NCBI GenBank assembly: GCA_039654915.1
Contig: CM077597.1
Location: 38,786,001-38,850,000 of the forward strand
DNA: 64,000 nucleotides
Direction: 5' to 3'
Source of the DNA: Aquilaria yunnanensis
Taxonomy: Eukaryota; Streptophyta; Magnoliopsida; Malvales; Thymelaeaceae
Shown: in pieces, positions 47,748-59,789 of the stretch
Layout: each line of letters starts with the position of its first letter
How positions within the stretch are numbered: position 1 is the stretch's first letter
Notes under the pieces: model-generated
The model's input: only the letters and a program-made list of their open reading frames with translations
Told to the model about the DNA's origin: nothing
Databases searched by the model: none
Position numbers and translations under genes: made by a program

Positions 47748-48548
47748 TAGCATGTGTCCTTGTGCACCATTGCACATCAAACTTCAGCATTTAGTCCACA
47801 TCCACTAGAGCTCCGAGATACCTAGCAAATTGGCCTCATTCACTAGGATTTCTAGCACATGCCCATAGTTAATTAGCTAATCAACACTTACAACCGAATC
47901 ATGACAATAGCCCATCAAGTAACTAAGGTCATTTAGCAAAATTAACCATCACTTAGTCACTTTATTACTTGAATCATGGTAAATTACCAAGCAAACAAGT
48001 AAATTAGTGAACCCTACCTCTTGAACCAAAGCTTGAGCTTCTCGGTTGATACCCAAACACCCAAAACCAAAATGCTCCTCAACAAAGATGGCCTAACACA
48101 TCTCAATTACCAATTAGGCATCAATACCCCTTGTTCATGGAATCTATACCATGTATTCAAGGAAATCACAAATAGTTACCTCAATTTCAAGCTCAAGCGT
48201 CTCGGCCTTTTCTTGTTTCTTCTAACCAAAGCTCAAACTTGAGTTGCCTAGTGTCGAAAATGGAGACTCCAAGCTTGATTTCTCCACTCAAGCTCCAATT
48301 CGCCTCCTTTTTGCTCTAATCCAAAACCATTTCGGTAGGAGCTCCAAGAACACAAAAAAACTAGTTTTTATCTTGGAGAGGTAAGCCCGAAATGATAGCA
48401 AATGGTTTTAGTGGAAACATGCAATTTTGGTGATAAGCCACATGTAACTAAAATGGTGTAAGGCTAGCTCTCAGCTTCACAAACTTTGCATGGCGCCAAT
48501 GAGCCCTCATGTCTCCACGGCTTCCTTATCACCACTAAAACATAAGTA
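47748..48548. other. Unassigned DNA between Tat LTR and copia solo LTR
   Basis: No open frame over about 75 codons and no recognisable motif. It is probably continuous with 49974 onward once the copia solo LTR is removed, because that insertion's target duplication joins the two sides. Confidence 0.5.
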
Positions 48549-48553
48549 CATTT

Positions 48554-49968
48554 TGATGGTTTTCGGGAGCCAAACAATGCAGTGGAATTTAACCGAAACC
48601 CTCCAGGATCCAAGTGAAACGAGGTAAACCGGGTGTTCAAAAATTTTCATACCTAATTTTCGGTTGAGATCTCTCACTCAACTGTAGAGTCAAATCACAA
48701 AACTTGAACAGTTGACGTGTTCAGGCTCTCTATGGTATCCACACGAGCCTCTCGGGATCACCACGCTTCCACCACATCCCGACAGATGCGTTTCTCCTGC
48801 ACTCGCAGTGCTAGCTTGCATCCTCCAAGGAATTGCAAGAGAAGAGTGAGACTGTCCTTTTGGGAGGCTAGGGCAAGGAGAACTACGAATTTCTCACTTA
48901 AAAGTTGTATTTATAGTGAGACTCAACTTCCAGGCCTAATGGGTTTCAAATCCCTAATCCAATTAGGATTTAATTTCGGGCATAATAATGGCTCAACCAT
49001 TGGGCCCATTATTAATACGAAATTATTGTGAAACCATAACCCAAATTATTAGCCCATGCACTCTAATGATCCAAATAGCTCTATGTGTGCGACCCAATAG
49101 GCTCTTATCACGTTGGCAATGATCATAAATCACATTTATGATCATAAGCAATGAGCGGTGTCTAGCAACACATCATTGCTACCCAGTGACAAGATTGTCG
49201 ATGATTCGAATAAACCTTTATGATCATCACCGATATATGCCATTGTCCCTTTGTCCAAGCTATCAAGACTAAGCACGAGACATGGAATGTGTCACTCTCG
49301 TGTAGCCCAATCTTTGGTTTCTTGATTACCGAGTAGACTAACTTAAGCTGATGACATTGATATCGTATATCAACTCATCCTAGCATGGTCATGCATTTTC
49401 TAAGTCTCACTCGATCAAGGGGCCCGAAGATATCACTCCTGTTACATAGGAGGGACAAATCCCATCTTGATCATACAAATCCCTCCGCATGATATGTGAC
49501 ATACCCAATGACCTCTTTCAAGTTCACTCAGTTACGAGCAACAAAGGAAAGTATCAAAGTTTGTGACTCACATGCAGGGAACCTTGATGATCTTAGGTCG
49601 AAGGACTACATATACCATGATTACTATGAGAATCACTTATGACACTCATATAACGATCCATGTAGTGTTCTCATGGTGGGTCGATCCAGTACACAAGTTC
49701 TCCAACTTGTACCCATATGTAGACTACATATCTCATATTAGTCTCCACATATGCTAGTCGTTATGTGTTATTACAACCCGCTCCACAATAATACTAGACC
49801 AGGGACATTTAAGAATATCATTATTCTAGGGTTACAATTATGTTTATTACGTTACACAGAAACAAAACAACAAACATAATTGCTGGATTAATGCCTTAAT
49901 AAAATATCATGACTCAATGTACAAAAATACAATCATCTCATGATTGGCTTTTGGGCACAACACTAACA
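48554..49968 (-). repeat. Solo copia LTR (family C), TSD CATTT
   Basis: It is 1415 bp and very similar to 12774-14189 throughout. Its low end is TGATGG where the family has TGTTGG; the high end is CTAACA. The perfect duplication CATTT is at 48549-48553 and 49969-49973. Confidence 0.95.
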
Positions 49969-49973
49969 CATTT

Positions 49974-51434
49974 CGGTACTAACATCACTTCATGCTCACA
50001 TTGCCGGGCACTACTCTAAAGAGTTCAAAATGACCATTAGTCCCATGTAAGTTTCGGCCAAGTACCATAACAAGTACTAATTAGGCAAATCAAGGCAATG
50101 ATGACTTATTCCTTAGTGGAAGACAAGATTTGACTGGTCATCATTGAAATTTACCAAAAACTGGCCTAGTATCCCACTAGTCCCCTTACAACTTTGCATG
50201 GCCGAAAGCTTCCATTCTTAATTTGTAGTTTCATCAGCACCACTAGTTTAAGTGTGCACTATAGTCCTTCCATTTCATTTTTCTGCAATCATCCCATGGC
50301 CATTTTCTTTGTGCATTTAGAACCCGAAAGTCCTCAAATTAGCACATACACCACTATGCCTTGCCCTCACAAGTCCTCCATAGTGTTTCTCTTTATTTCC
50401 TTGGCCTGGGCTAAGTACTAGGAAATGAATCTAACACACTAGCCCTTAACCAATCTTACAAATCAAGGCACTAGGGTCACATGAAATGTTCGAACTCTAG
50501 GCTTTAACTAACTCAACCAATAACCTTATTGACTGGGCTTAAAACCACTGACTTCTCTCTACCTTGGTAGTCACAATAACTACCGAAGCCATCAAACAGA
50601 TGCTTGAGCACAACTGTACCTATACTCGACTTGGCACTTTGATTATTGAGTATAACACTCTACTAGGTGGGAGATTAATTCACCTTGTAGCTGCTTTTGA
50701 GTCACCTCATGACTAGACGTAGTGGTCTCTTTCTCCCTCATGCGCATTTCTTGGATACTACCACATAGGGTTAAGGCAAAGTATCCTCTTTCTGGCATCA
50801 CTTAGGCATCCCGAACTGATACTTCAATGTTCCATTAGCTTACTGGCACTAACATAAACATCAAGCAATCACCATAGTGTTCTTGGTTCCACTTAGGACT
50901 TAGTCCTTTACCTACTTAGCTAGTTTCATTAGTCGAGTCCCTCTTCTTCCATGAATCAACTTAGTGGCCCTTGACTCCACTTAACCGTGGGGTGATGAGC
51001 TCAAGTCATCCGCTATCCCCTAGTCCACGGTAATCCTTCCTATTACCTGGTCCTCTTATTGCCTTTAGGTAATCAAACCAAACCTCAGTAATGGTTCCAC
51101 TCTCCCTCGCTCAACCCTAGGGCATATAGCTAACGGACGAACGAGCCTATCCATCAGTTTACCCGTGGATGAATTCATTGTTCCTTTCTCCTTTGTATGG
51201 TCACCTACTACAATTATTGGTTAGAAACTAACTAAAAACTTACCTACTCACCGGTACGGCATTAGACTGAACTGCTTCTTTAGTTAATGTCTTTAAGGAA
51301 CTCATCCATTTGACTAGCTAGTCGTTCACTAACAACTAGGCCACTAAGCAAACTCATCTAAGAAGATTACCTATCAAACCCTAGAACCTTTTCCAATCTA
51401 AGGCATTTAGGCCTCCACTTATTTAAGTCCACAC
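49974..51434 (-). pseudogene. Minus-strand chromovirus internal region with gag trace
   Basis: 50590-50640 is the reverse complement of the gag-region text at 2220-2260, and 50955-51000 matches the block at 1860-1905 and 10850-10895 in reverse. It is therefore the same internal region on the opposite strand, too broken to translate. It ends where Athila inserted (ACTAG at 51435-51439). No LTR of this element is visible nearby. Confidence 0.55.
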
Positions 51435-51649
51435 ACTAGTGTTAAGTGCATCATTCCACAGTCAAAGTGTTGACCTTTTGTCAACTTTGACCGTCAAAGT
51501 CTATGATTTTTCCTCCTTGTCTTAGTTTTTTTCTTGGTATTTTTGCTCATTACAGGTTTGATCAAGTGTTACGGATAGGGCATTAGAAGCAAGCTTGAGT
51601 GGGACGGCATTTGGACGAGGAACGTGGAAGAAGTGCAAAAATGAAGGTG

Positions 51650-51777
51650 GGCACCGCGTCACCAGAATTCACCCATAATTGGCGACGCGTCACCCACGTT
51701 AGCAGTGTTCTGAGTTCCTAATGGTCATTTGGCGACGCGTCGCCAGAACTCGACCCATGCTGGCGACGCGTCGCCAG
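51650..51777. repeat. Four CpG palindromes upstream of the Athila TATA box
   Basis: Units lie at 51650-51663 (GGCACCGCGTCACC), 51679-51694, 51730-51745 (perfect TGGCGACGCGTCGCCA) and 51760-51777 (perfect CTGGCGACGCGTCGCCAG). They form two pairs, with about 15 bases between partners and 35 between pairs. The 3' LTR repeats the array at 62823-62950, with a CpG changed to TpG in the last unit. They sit 115-245 bases before the TATA box, in U3. Confidence 0.9.
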
Positions 51778-51892
51778 CGATGCTCTGTTTTGCCGAAAGC
51801 TCGCGTTTTGATGGTCCCCCACTATTTTTCCACCTGATGAGCTGGCTTGGATCGGTGATACTTACCCTTTTAGGGCTGGAATGAAGAGGGGG

Positions 51893-51900
51893 TATAAATA
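51893..51900 (+). promoter_or_regulatory. TATA box of the Athila 5' LTR
   Basis: GGGGGTATAAATAG is a strong plant TATA box and is unchanged in the 3' LTR (63066-63073). Transcription should begin near 51925. Confidence 0.8.
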
Positions 51901-51931
51901 GAAGAGAAGAAAGAGTCCAAAAGGGGGCTTC

Positions 51932-52141
51932 TTGGCTGATTTTGATCTAGACCCGACTGGAGGCGTATTGAGCTTTTTGCGGCGTTCTTGGGAAACTGGA
52001 ACCAGAGGATTGTTCATTTTGAGCGTACAAACATCGAGGGGGTTTTCTGGGTTTCTTCTCTTCTCTATTATGAGTTGTATGATTTTCGTGGTCATTGTTA
52101 TTATGGATTTGTTGATGACATTAGCTATGGATCATGAGTAG
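51932..52141 (+). CDS. Small leader ORF in the Athila LTR (69 codons), unrecognised
   Basis: The first ATG after the TATA box opens a frame starting Met-Ala-Asp-Phe-Asp-Leu-Asp. It contains a hydrophobic stretch of about 20 residues (Ser-Cys-Met-Ile-Phe-Val-Val-Ile-Val-Ile), long enough for one membrane span. It is intact in the 3' LTR (63105-63314). Of the differences between the copies, about four change a residue and two are silent, so there is no sign of purifying selection. It may act only as an upstream ORF in the leader, or be chance. Confidence 0.3.
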   Translation: MADFDLDPTGGVLSFLRRSWETGTRGLFILSVQTSRGFSGFLLFSIMSCMIFVVIVIMDLLMTLAMDHE

Positions 52142-52815
52142 ATCTCTTTACCTTTCTAGGGTGACTTTCCTCCCTTTGTTACTTAATGAAGTTGTTTTGT
52201 GTGTTTATGGATGAGTTCTATTGTGTTGTTCCTTGCATTGAGCTTCTTGTTTGATGAATGGTTGGCCACCATGTCTAATGCACTAGTCCATTAAATCCTT
52301 GGGAAAGGTTTTAAGGGTGACAAAGAGGAATGGAAGGGGCATAATGTTAACTTAGATTAGAGATAATATAAGTGAACATTAGGCATTAAAAGATGGTTTA
52401 GCTCTTCAACCACCTTAAGTTAAGTTGGAGCTTGAGTAAAGCCCAAGTTAGTGGAGGGTGCGCAAAAACCTATCTTGAGAAAGGGGTTTTTGATATGAAA
52501 TCTTTTTGACCACACATGGAGCTTCACATTTGGGGACCAACTTTATTGACTAGCATTTGGTAGGAAATGAATCCTAGAGGGGTAGTCACATTTATTCTAA
52601 GTTGTATCTTTAGTACTTTTCATCTTCTTTAGAGTCATTTTTCTTGTGTTGATTAAGTTAGGTAGCTTGAGCAACTTTGATCTTTAAATCTAGATAAAAT
52701 CACTAAGTCTCTTGGGTTGACACCTTTAATTACTCCTAAGTATACAACGATTTCGTTCGCTTGCGGGTTTTTGAGGGTAAAATTGATAAACTCTTGATTT
52801 TCACAACAAAGTTTT

Positions 52816-52833
52816 TGGCGCCGTTGCCGGGGA
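52816..52833 (+). other. Primer binding site, Asp tRNA
   Basis: TGGCGCCGTTGCCGGGGA begins seven bases after the LTR. It is the 18-base primer site typical of Athila and Tat elements, complementary to the 3' end of plant Asp tRNA. Confidence 0.92.
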
Positions 52834-52949
52834 GTTTGATTTGATTTTTGTCCTGATTAGAAAAATATTTCAGTTATTCTTGACTACTTGATTTTAATTC
52901 TCATGGTTGATGTGTTCCCTTTTTGTCATATTGTAGGTACATCTAGTGC

Positions 52950-55900
52950 ATGACTCGAAGCTCTTGTTCTCATGTGTTACAACTTGATCTAGAAATTGAG
53001 AGAAGCTTGCGAGAACTTCGGCTAAGAAGTAAGGTGATTGAAGAAGGAGATACTAGTACTTTCGATTCCGTCAACATGGAAGGGAACTAAGAAGATGACT
53101 TGGGGAACCTTGGACGAGAAAGAAATGTCAATGCCATGGATCACAATGGTGTTGAGGAGGTAATGGACAATGGAAATGGTGCTAGAAGAAGAGGAAGGCC
53201 GGTACTTGATTATTTTCGACCTCAAAGGGTAGAAGACCATGACAACATGATAAGACCAGTGCCGCTTCGAGGGCAAGCTTTTGTGATTCCTAGCCATGTT
53301 CTCCAATTGGTGGAAGCACATCCATTTGGAGGGACCCTTGATGAAGATCCAAACAACCATATCAAGAGGTTTGTTCGTTTATGCGATACTTTTGATTTGG
53401 ATGGTGTAAGTGAAGATGCAAAAAGGATGAGACTCTTCCCATTTTCTCTTGTGGATGAAGCATCAGAATGGTTTGAGAATTTGGAGCCTACTTCGGTTCA
53501 TACGTGGCAAAAGCTATATGATGCATTTATTCGGAGATTCTTTCCATCTTAAAAAGCGTTTGAGCTCCAGAATGAGTTGTTGGCATTTAGGCAAAATGAA
53601 TGGGAGTCACTTGCGGAGGCATGGGTGCATTTCAAGAGGATGGTGAAGAGGGTACCCACTCAAGATATTGATCAAGCTCATCAACTTCATCTTTTCTACA
53701 ATGGTTTGAGTTTGAACACCCGATTGCAAGTGGATGCCGCCGCCGGTGGTTTCTTGTTGTTGAAAGATGTGGAGGAATGCTTTGAGCTATTGAACAACAT
53801 GGAAAAAAGTCTTGAGCTTAGCAGCAAATGGATCCCAAGGAAGGGGAGTGGATTGTATGAGGTCAACAAAGATACGTCTCTCCAAGCTCAACTTTCGGCA
53901 CTCACTAGCATGGTGGCCAAGTTGACAAAAAATCAAAAAAAAGGGAAATTGCAACAAGCCATGGCTAGTGAGGATGTTGATGATGTGGAAGATGCCAATT
54001 TTGTGGGTTACCGGAATCCTTACCCACCCAAGCAAGGAGGAGGGAATTTCTTCCCAAGGAACCGTCAACACAAAGGATTCAATTATTCTAACCCCAAAGG
54101 CACTATGCAACTATTAGGTGAGAATTCTAACGATACGGAAGCATCTTTGAAAGATTTTATGAAGGGCATGATGGGAGAATTCATGCAAGAAGTGAGGGGG
54201 ATGGCAAGTGGCCAAAACAAGAAGATTGGTGCATTGGAGGATGAAATGAAGACTATGCAAGCTAATACTCAAGCATCCATCAAGAATTTGGAAACTCAAA
54301 TGGGCCAACTTGCAACTTCTATGAGGCAAATTCAAAAGGGCAAGTTCATACCTAGTGATACGGATGTCAACCCAAGGGAGTCTTGCCAAGCTATTATGCT
54401 TAGAAGTGGTAAGAATGTGGTAACGCAAGTTAAGGAGCCACCCATTCAAGAAGAATATCCTCCCCAAGAGCCATCCCCTTCAAGTGAAGAAGATAGATCA
54501 AAAGTTGAGGCTAAAAATGCTCCCGACAAGGGGGAAGCACCCAAGCACACGCCCACCCTTCCGTACCCCCAACGGTTCAAGCCAAAGAAGGAGGACACTC
54601 ACTTTATGAGGTTTCTTGAAATCTTCAAGAAGTTGGAAATTAATATCCCTTTCTTGGAAGCATTAAATCAAATGCCTTCCTATGCCAAGTTCCTCAAGGA
54701 GTTGATTACCAAGAAAAGGAAGTTCCTTGACAACGAGCTCATTTTAATGAGAGAGGAAGCAAGCGCCGTCATTCAAAGGAAGATGCCCCAAAAACTCAAG
54801 AATCCGGGGAGTTTTACGATACCTCTTGATATTGGGTCTTTCCATTGTGATAAGGCTTTGTGCGATCTTGGGGCTAGTATTAATTTGATGCCCTTATCCA
54901 TTTGTAGGAGTCTTGGCCTTGGAGAGGTGAAACCTTCATCTATTTGCCTCCAATTGGCGGATCGGTCATTTACTTTCCCAAAAGGAGTGTTGGAAGATGT
55001 CTTGGTCAAAGTTGGCAAGTTTATATTTTCGATAGACTTTCTAGTGTTGGATATGGAGGAAGACCGGAATATGCCGATTATACTTGGGAGACCATTCCTT
55101 GCTACCGGGAAGGCCGTCATTGATGTGGAAAAAGGTAATCTCACCTTGAAAGCTAATAATGAGGAAATTACTTTTAATCTTGCTCAAGCCATGAAATCTA
55201 TTGATGATGAGTTGCCCAAGTGTTACATGATTGATGTGGTTGATTCTTGCATTAAGGAAAAAAGAGATGTTTTACTTATTGAGGATCCTATTGGAAGGGC
55301 ACTTGTGTTCGAAAAAGCATGTAGTGAGGAAGATCATGATGTGTTGGGTATTTTAACAACTCTTGACTTTTATGGGAAAGTGCAACTTCAAGGAGAAAGG
55401 GGAGAACAACTTTTGTCTTGTGATTCCAAGGAAGAGCTTAAGTTGGAGTTGAAACCCTTACCAAAAGATCTTAAGTATGTGTATCTTGGCAAGCAGGATT
55501 CTCTCCCGGTGATTATTTCGTCTACTTTGACCTCTTTGGAGGAAGAAAAGTTGATTCGTGTGTTGAGGGATCATAGGAAGGCAATAGCTTGGTCTATTTC
55601 CGACATCAAGGGAATTAGCCCAGAAATTTGCATGCATAAAATTCTTATGGAAGATGATTTTAAACCCTCCATTGAAGCTCAAAGAAGGTTAAATCCAAAG
55701 ATGAAGGAAGTGGTCAAAGAGGAGATTGTTAAATTGCTCAATGCCGGCATTATCTATCCAATTTCGGATTCTCCATGGGTGAGTCCGGTGCAAGTGGTGC
55801 CAAAGAAAGGCGGAACAACCGTGGTGGGCAACAATAACAATGAATGGATTTCTACTAGGTTGGTGACCAAATGGAGAGTGTGCTTTGATTACCGGAAGCT

Positions 55901-58337
55901 CAACAAGGCTACACGGAAGGACCATTGCCCCCTCCCTTTTATTGATCAAATTTTGGATAGGTTGGGGAGACATGAGTTTTATTGTTTCTTGGATGGTTAT
56001 TCGGGGTACAATCAAATCGCCATAGCACCGGAAGATCAAGAGAAGACGACCTTTACTAGTCCTTGGGACACATATGCCTTTCGAAGAATGCCATTTGGAC
56101 TTTGCAACGCTCCGGCGACTTTCCAACGGTGTATGATGGCCACATTCTCCGATATGGTGGAGAAGTGCATGGAGGTATTTATGGATGATTTTTCTATTTT
56201 TGGAGACTCCTTTGATGCATGTTTGGATAATTTAGCCCTTGTCTTGAAGAGATGTCAAAAAACTAATTTAGCCTTGAATTGGGAAAAATGTCATTTCATG
56301 ATTAAATCAGGAATTGTACTTGGGCATAAAATTTCTTGTGAAGGCATGGAGGTGGATAGAGCTAAGATTGTAGCTATTGAGAAACTGCCACCACCCTCCA
56401 ATGTAAAGGGAGTGAGAAGTTTCCTAGGGCATGCCGGTTTTTACCGAAGATTTATTAAAGATTTTTCCAAGATCACTAAGCCATTATGCAATTTGCTTGG
56501 GAAGGATCTGCCGTTTGACTTTGATGAAAAGTGTTTGGAATCATTTAAGACTTTGAAGGAGAAATTGGTTAGTGCACCGGTGGTGATTCCACCCAATTGG
56601 GAGGAACCGTTTGAAATTATGTGTGATGCTAGCGATTTCACTGTGGGGGTGGTGTTGGGGCAAAGAAAGGACAAGCTTTTTCGGGTGATTTACTATACTA
56701 GTAAGACTTTGGATGGAGTTCAAAGAAATTATACCACAACGGAGAAGGAGCTTTTGGCGGTGGTATATGCAGTGGAGAAGTTTCGATCCTATATTGTGGG
56801 GTCTAAGGTTGTGGTGCACACCGATCTTGCGGCAATTAAATATTTATTCACCAAGAAGGATGCCAAGCCAAGACTCATAAGATGGATTCTTTTGCTTCAA
56901 GAATTCGATTTAGAAGTCAAGGACAAGAAGGGATGTGAAAACCTTGTGGCCGATCACTTATCTAGGATGGAGGGCCAAGAAAAGTCATGGGAGCAACCTA
57001 TTCAAGAGCACTTCCCGGATGAAAGCTTGTTCAAGGTGGAGGGCAAGATTCCATGGTATGCGGACTATGTGAACTACTTAGCTTGTGGAGTCTTGCCACC
57101 AAACTTGTCTTACCAAGAAAAGAAGAAATTTCAAGCCAATGTCAAGCATTATCTTTGGGATGATCCTTTCCTATTCCGTCGGTGTGCCGACCAAATCATA
57201 AGAAGATGCATCTCAAGCGAGGAAGTAAAGGATGTTCTCCACCATTGTCACTCCTCACCATGTGGCGGACACTTTGGAGCCTCCAAGACGGCAAGTAAGG
57301 CATTGCAAACCGGGTATTATTGGCCAACTTTGTTTAAAAATGCATATACTTTCGTGAAAACATGTGATAGATGCCAAAGGTTAGGAAACATTTCTAGGAA
57401 GGATGAAATGCCATTACAAAACATTCTTGAGGTGGAAGTGTTTGATTTGTGGGGAATAGATTTTATGGGGCCTTTTCCTCCTTCTTGTGGCAATCATTAT
57501 ATTTTGCTTGCGGTTGATTATGTATCTAAGTGGGTGGAAGCTATTGCCACCCCTTCTTGTGATGCTAATGTGGTTGTTAAGTTCCTTCAAAGGAATATTT
57601 TTGCAAGGTTTGGCACGCCTAGGGCTATCATTTCCGACGAGGGATCACATTTCACCAACAAGATGATGACTCAAGTTTTATTCAAGTATGGTGTACGGCA
57701 TAAGGTGTCACTCCCCTATCATCCTCAAACAAACGGGCAAGCCGAGATTTTGAACCGGGAGATCAAGAGGATATTGGAGAAGACGGTGGGCATCAACCGA
57801 AAAGATTGGTCTCAAAAGTTAAATGATGCACTTTGGGCATATAGGACGGCTTTTAAGACACCTATTGGAATGTCACCATATCGTCTTGTGTACGGTAAAG
57901 CTTGCCATTTACCGGTGGAGTTGGAGCACAAGTCATATTGGGCGGTTAAGAAGCTCAATTTTGATTTGAAAAACGCCTAAGAGAAGAGAGCTATTCAATT
58001 GGATGAGTTGGAGGAAATTCGCATGGATGCTTATGAGGATGCGAGAATGTACAAGGAGCGAACAAACTTGTGGCATGACAAGATTCTTGTGAAGAAGGAG
58101 TTTCAACCGGGTCAAAATGTGCTACTATTCAACTCAAGGTTGAGGCTCTTTCCGGGAAAATTAAAGTCCAAATGGTCGGGACCTTTTGAGGTGATTAGAG
58201 TGCAACCATTTGGAGCGGTGGAGCTTAAAGAACAAGATGGGTGCATCTTTCAAGTCAATGGTCAATGAATCAAGCCTTACTATGGTGATGAACTTAGACA
58301 CATTGGTCAAACCATCTTGGCCAAACCCAACCATTGA
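52950..58337 (+). pseudogene. Athila gag-pol polyprotein, one frame with four internal stops
   Basis: The frame from ATG 52950 to TGA 58335-58337 has no frameshift. In-frame stops are TAA 53088-53090, TAA 53550-53552, TAA 57978-57980 and TGA 58266-58268; 53577-57980 is open for 1467 codons. Order: Gag capsid domain (53270-53830) with no CCHC knuckle seen; aspartic protease with Asp-Leu-Gly-Ala-Ser (Asp 54864-54866) and Ile-Leu-Gly-Arg-Pro; RT with Phe-Met-Asp-Asp (Asp codons 56184-56189); RNase H from Cys-Asp-Ala-Ser (about 56622); integrase with the His/Cys zinc module (57238-57380), core Asp 57459-57461, Asp 57636-57638, Glu 57744-57746, and a C-terminal GPF-type module (about 58179). All catalytic residues I checked are present. 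The stops make this copy non-autonomous. Confidence 0.93.
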
Positions 58338-58390
58338 AAAAAAAAAGAAGCTTAAAGGCGCCAAGCTAGAGGCGTAAAATCAAGCGCTTG

Positions 58391-58406
58391 TCGGGAGGCA
58401 ACCCGA
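58391..58406 (+). other. Short hairpin after Athila pol
   Basis: TCGGG (58391-58395) pairs with CCCGA (58402-58406) around AGGCAA. It lies about 50 bases after the pol stop, next to GGCGCC (58357-58362) and AGCGCT (58383-58388) dyads. From memory, a GGGAGGCAACCC-type word recurs after pol in plant Athila elements; its role is unknown to me. Confidence 0.5.
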
Positions 58407-58657
58407 TTCCGATTACTTTCTTCTTTTCTTTTTGTTAGTTAACTTATGTAGTGCTTTGTGATTTTCTGCTCATTTGATATTGTCTTGTGTGTGGATAGGT
58501 CGGGAGACCCATCGGAAAGAAGGCGGGGGGAATGGACGGCATTTTCTCAACTTTAAGAGGTACCATGTATTGAATGTTCAAAGGGTTTAAGTCTTAGGAT
58601 GAAAAGATTGGGGGTACTTTGCAAAAGTTTTAAAAAACAAAGGATGGTTTCGTAAAG

Positions 58658-58776
58658 CTGGCGACGCGTCGCCAGCGTTGGCGCCGCGTCGCCAATTTGT
58701 GCAAATGTTCTCAGAATACTTATAACTGTGGCGACGCGTCGCCAGAATGCGTCCAGAATTGGTGACGCGTCGCCAA
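58658..58776. repeat. Second array of CpG palindromes, upstream of the Athila second gene
   Basis: Units lie at 58658-58675 (perfect CTGGCGACGCGTCGCCAG, identical to the last LTR unit), 58678-58695, 58729-58744 (perfect) and 58759-58776. Again there are four units in two pairs, about 1 kb before the second gene and outside the LTR. A CT-rich stretch (58800-58860) follows. Confidence 0.9.
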
Positions 58777-58934
58777 GACTGTAACCGCTGTTTTAACCTT
58801 GCCTCCCTTTCACTTTTCTCACTTTTACTTTGCTCCTCCACCAAAGAAACCTCTCAAACTTCAAACCCTACACTTCCGTAAGCTTCACGGTTTGATTTTT
58901 TGGAGTTCATTCGTCGCATCAACCCTCTCATCAA

Positions 58935-59784
58935 GTAAGTTTCTCTCATCTTCTTCCTCCCTTCTGCATTGTTGAGATGAGATTTGGAGCGAATGGTGCT
59001 CGCTTGTGACGGTTCCAAAAATTGCTTGATTTTGCTTGATTCTCATGGATTTCATGCTTGAATTTGATTTGACATGGATGCATTTATGTATGGAAAATGT
59101 TCTGTGCTTAGGATTATGAATTTGGATTAGAAATCAAGGTTAGAATTTCTTGTACAACAAGGGCTGCGAATTTTCATGGCAACTTCTTGATTATGCATGT
59201 TCATGTTGTTTGATTGATTATAAACTTGGGATCTACCTGAAATAGGAGTGGGTCAAACGTGCATTGCCTTCAATTCACTCCGGTTTGATTGATTTTTTGA
59301 GTTAGAGGATTTCCGGAGAAGTGCAATTTGACTGCCTCTATAGCTATTTTGCACAACAATGTGGCTTCGTGTGGTGTGTTTTTTCCTAAATTCTTTGTAT
59401 GTGAGGCATCTAGGTGTTGCACAGTTCAAGATTGAATGATTACTTTGCACTAGGAAGCTTGTTTACTAATTGCCCCAAGAGCCGTAAGTTGGTATGGACA
59501 TTGATGGGATTTTCCTTGCTATCTTATTCATGTGCACACATCTAGTATCCGTAACATCAATTTGACTTGAATATTTTGTGGAATAAGCAAGGGTGCATTG
59601 GATGGTGCAAAACCTTAGAACACTTAGGATGGACATGGAGTAGGTAATGGATTGTGTTCTTATGCATGAGTTTTTCTACTATGGATTGGTAACTTGAAGT
59701 TGGGAAATGGGGTAGTGAAGGTTAATCCTTTGTTCTTTCATTCTTCATATAAAGGAGCTTGAAATGTATCTTGTGATTTTGTAG
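58935..59784 (+). other. Putative leader intron before the Athila second gene
   Basis: GTAAGT at 58935-58940 is a full plant donor match. TTGTGATTTTGTAG ending at 59784 is a good acceptor, five bases before the ATG at 59790. The roughly 850-bp interval is AT-rich with no open frame. The acceptor could instead serve splicing from a donor near the 5' end of the genomic RNA, as proposed for envelope-like genes of Athila elements. Confidence 0.45.
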
Positions 59785-59789
59785 GAAAC

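Larger units (their letters stand above)
51440..52808 (+). repeat. Athila 5' LTR
   Basis: It opens TGTTAAGTGCATCATTCC and closes TTTTCACAACA, with TATAAATA at 51893-51900. Four palindromic units lie at 51650-51777. A 69-codon frame (51932-52141) begins about 40 bases after the TATA box and is also open in the 3' LTR. Confidence 0.97.

Noticed and set aside
51650..51777. Spaced palindromes as a possible CRISPR-like array
   Set aside because: Plant nuclear DNA, only four unequal units, spacers not of constant length, no cas genes; it is an LTR feature.
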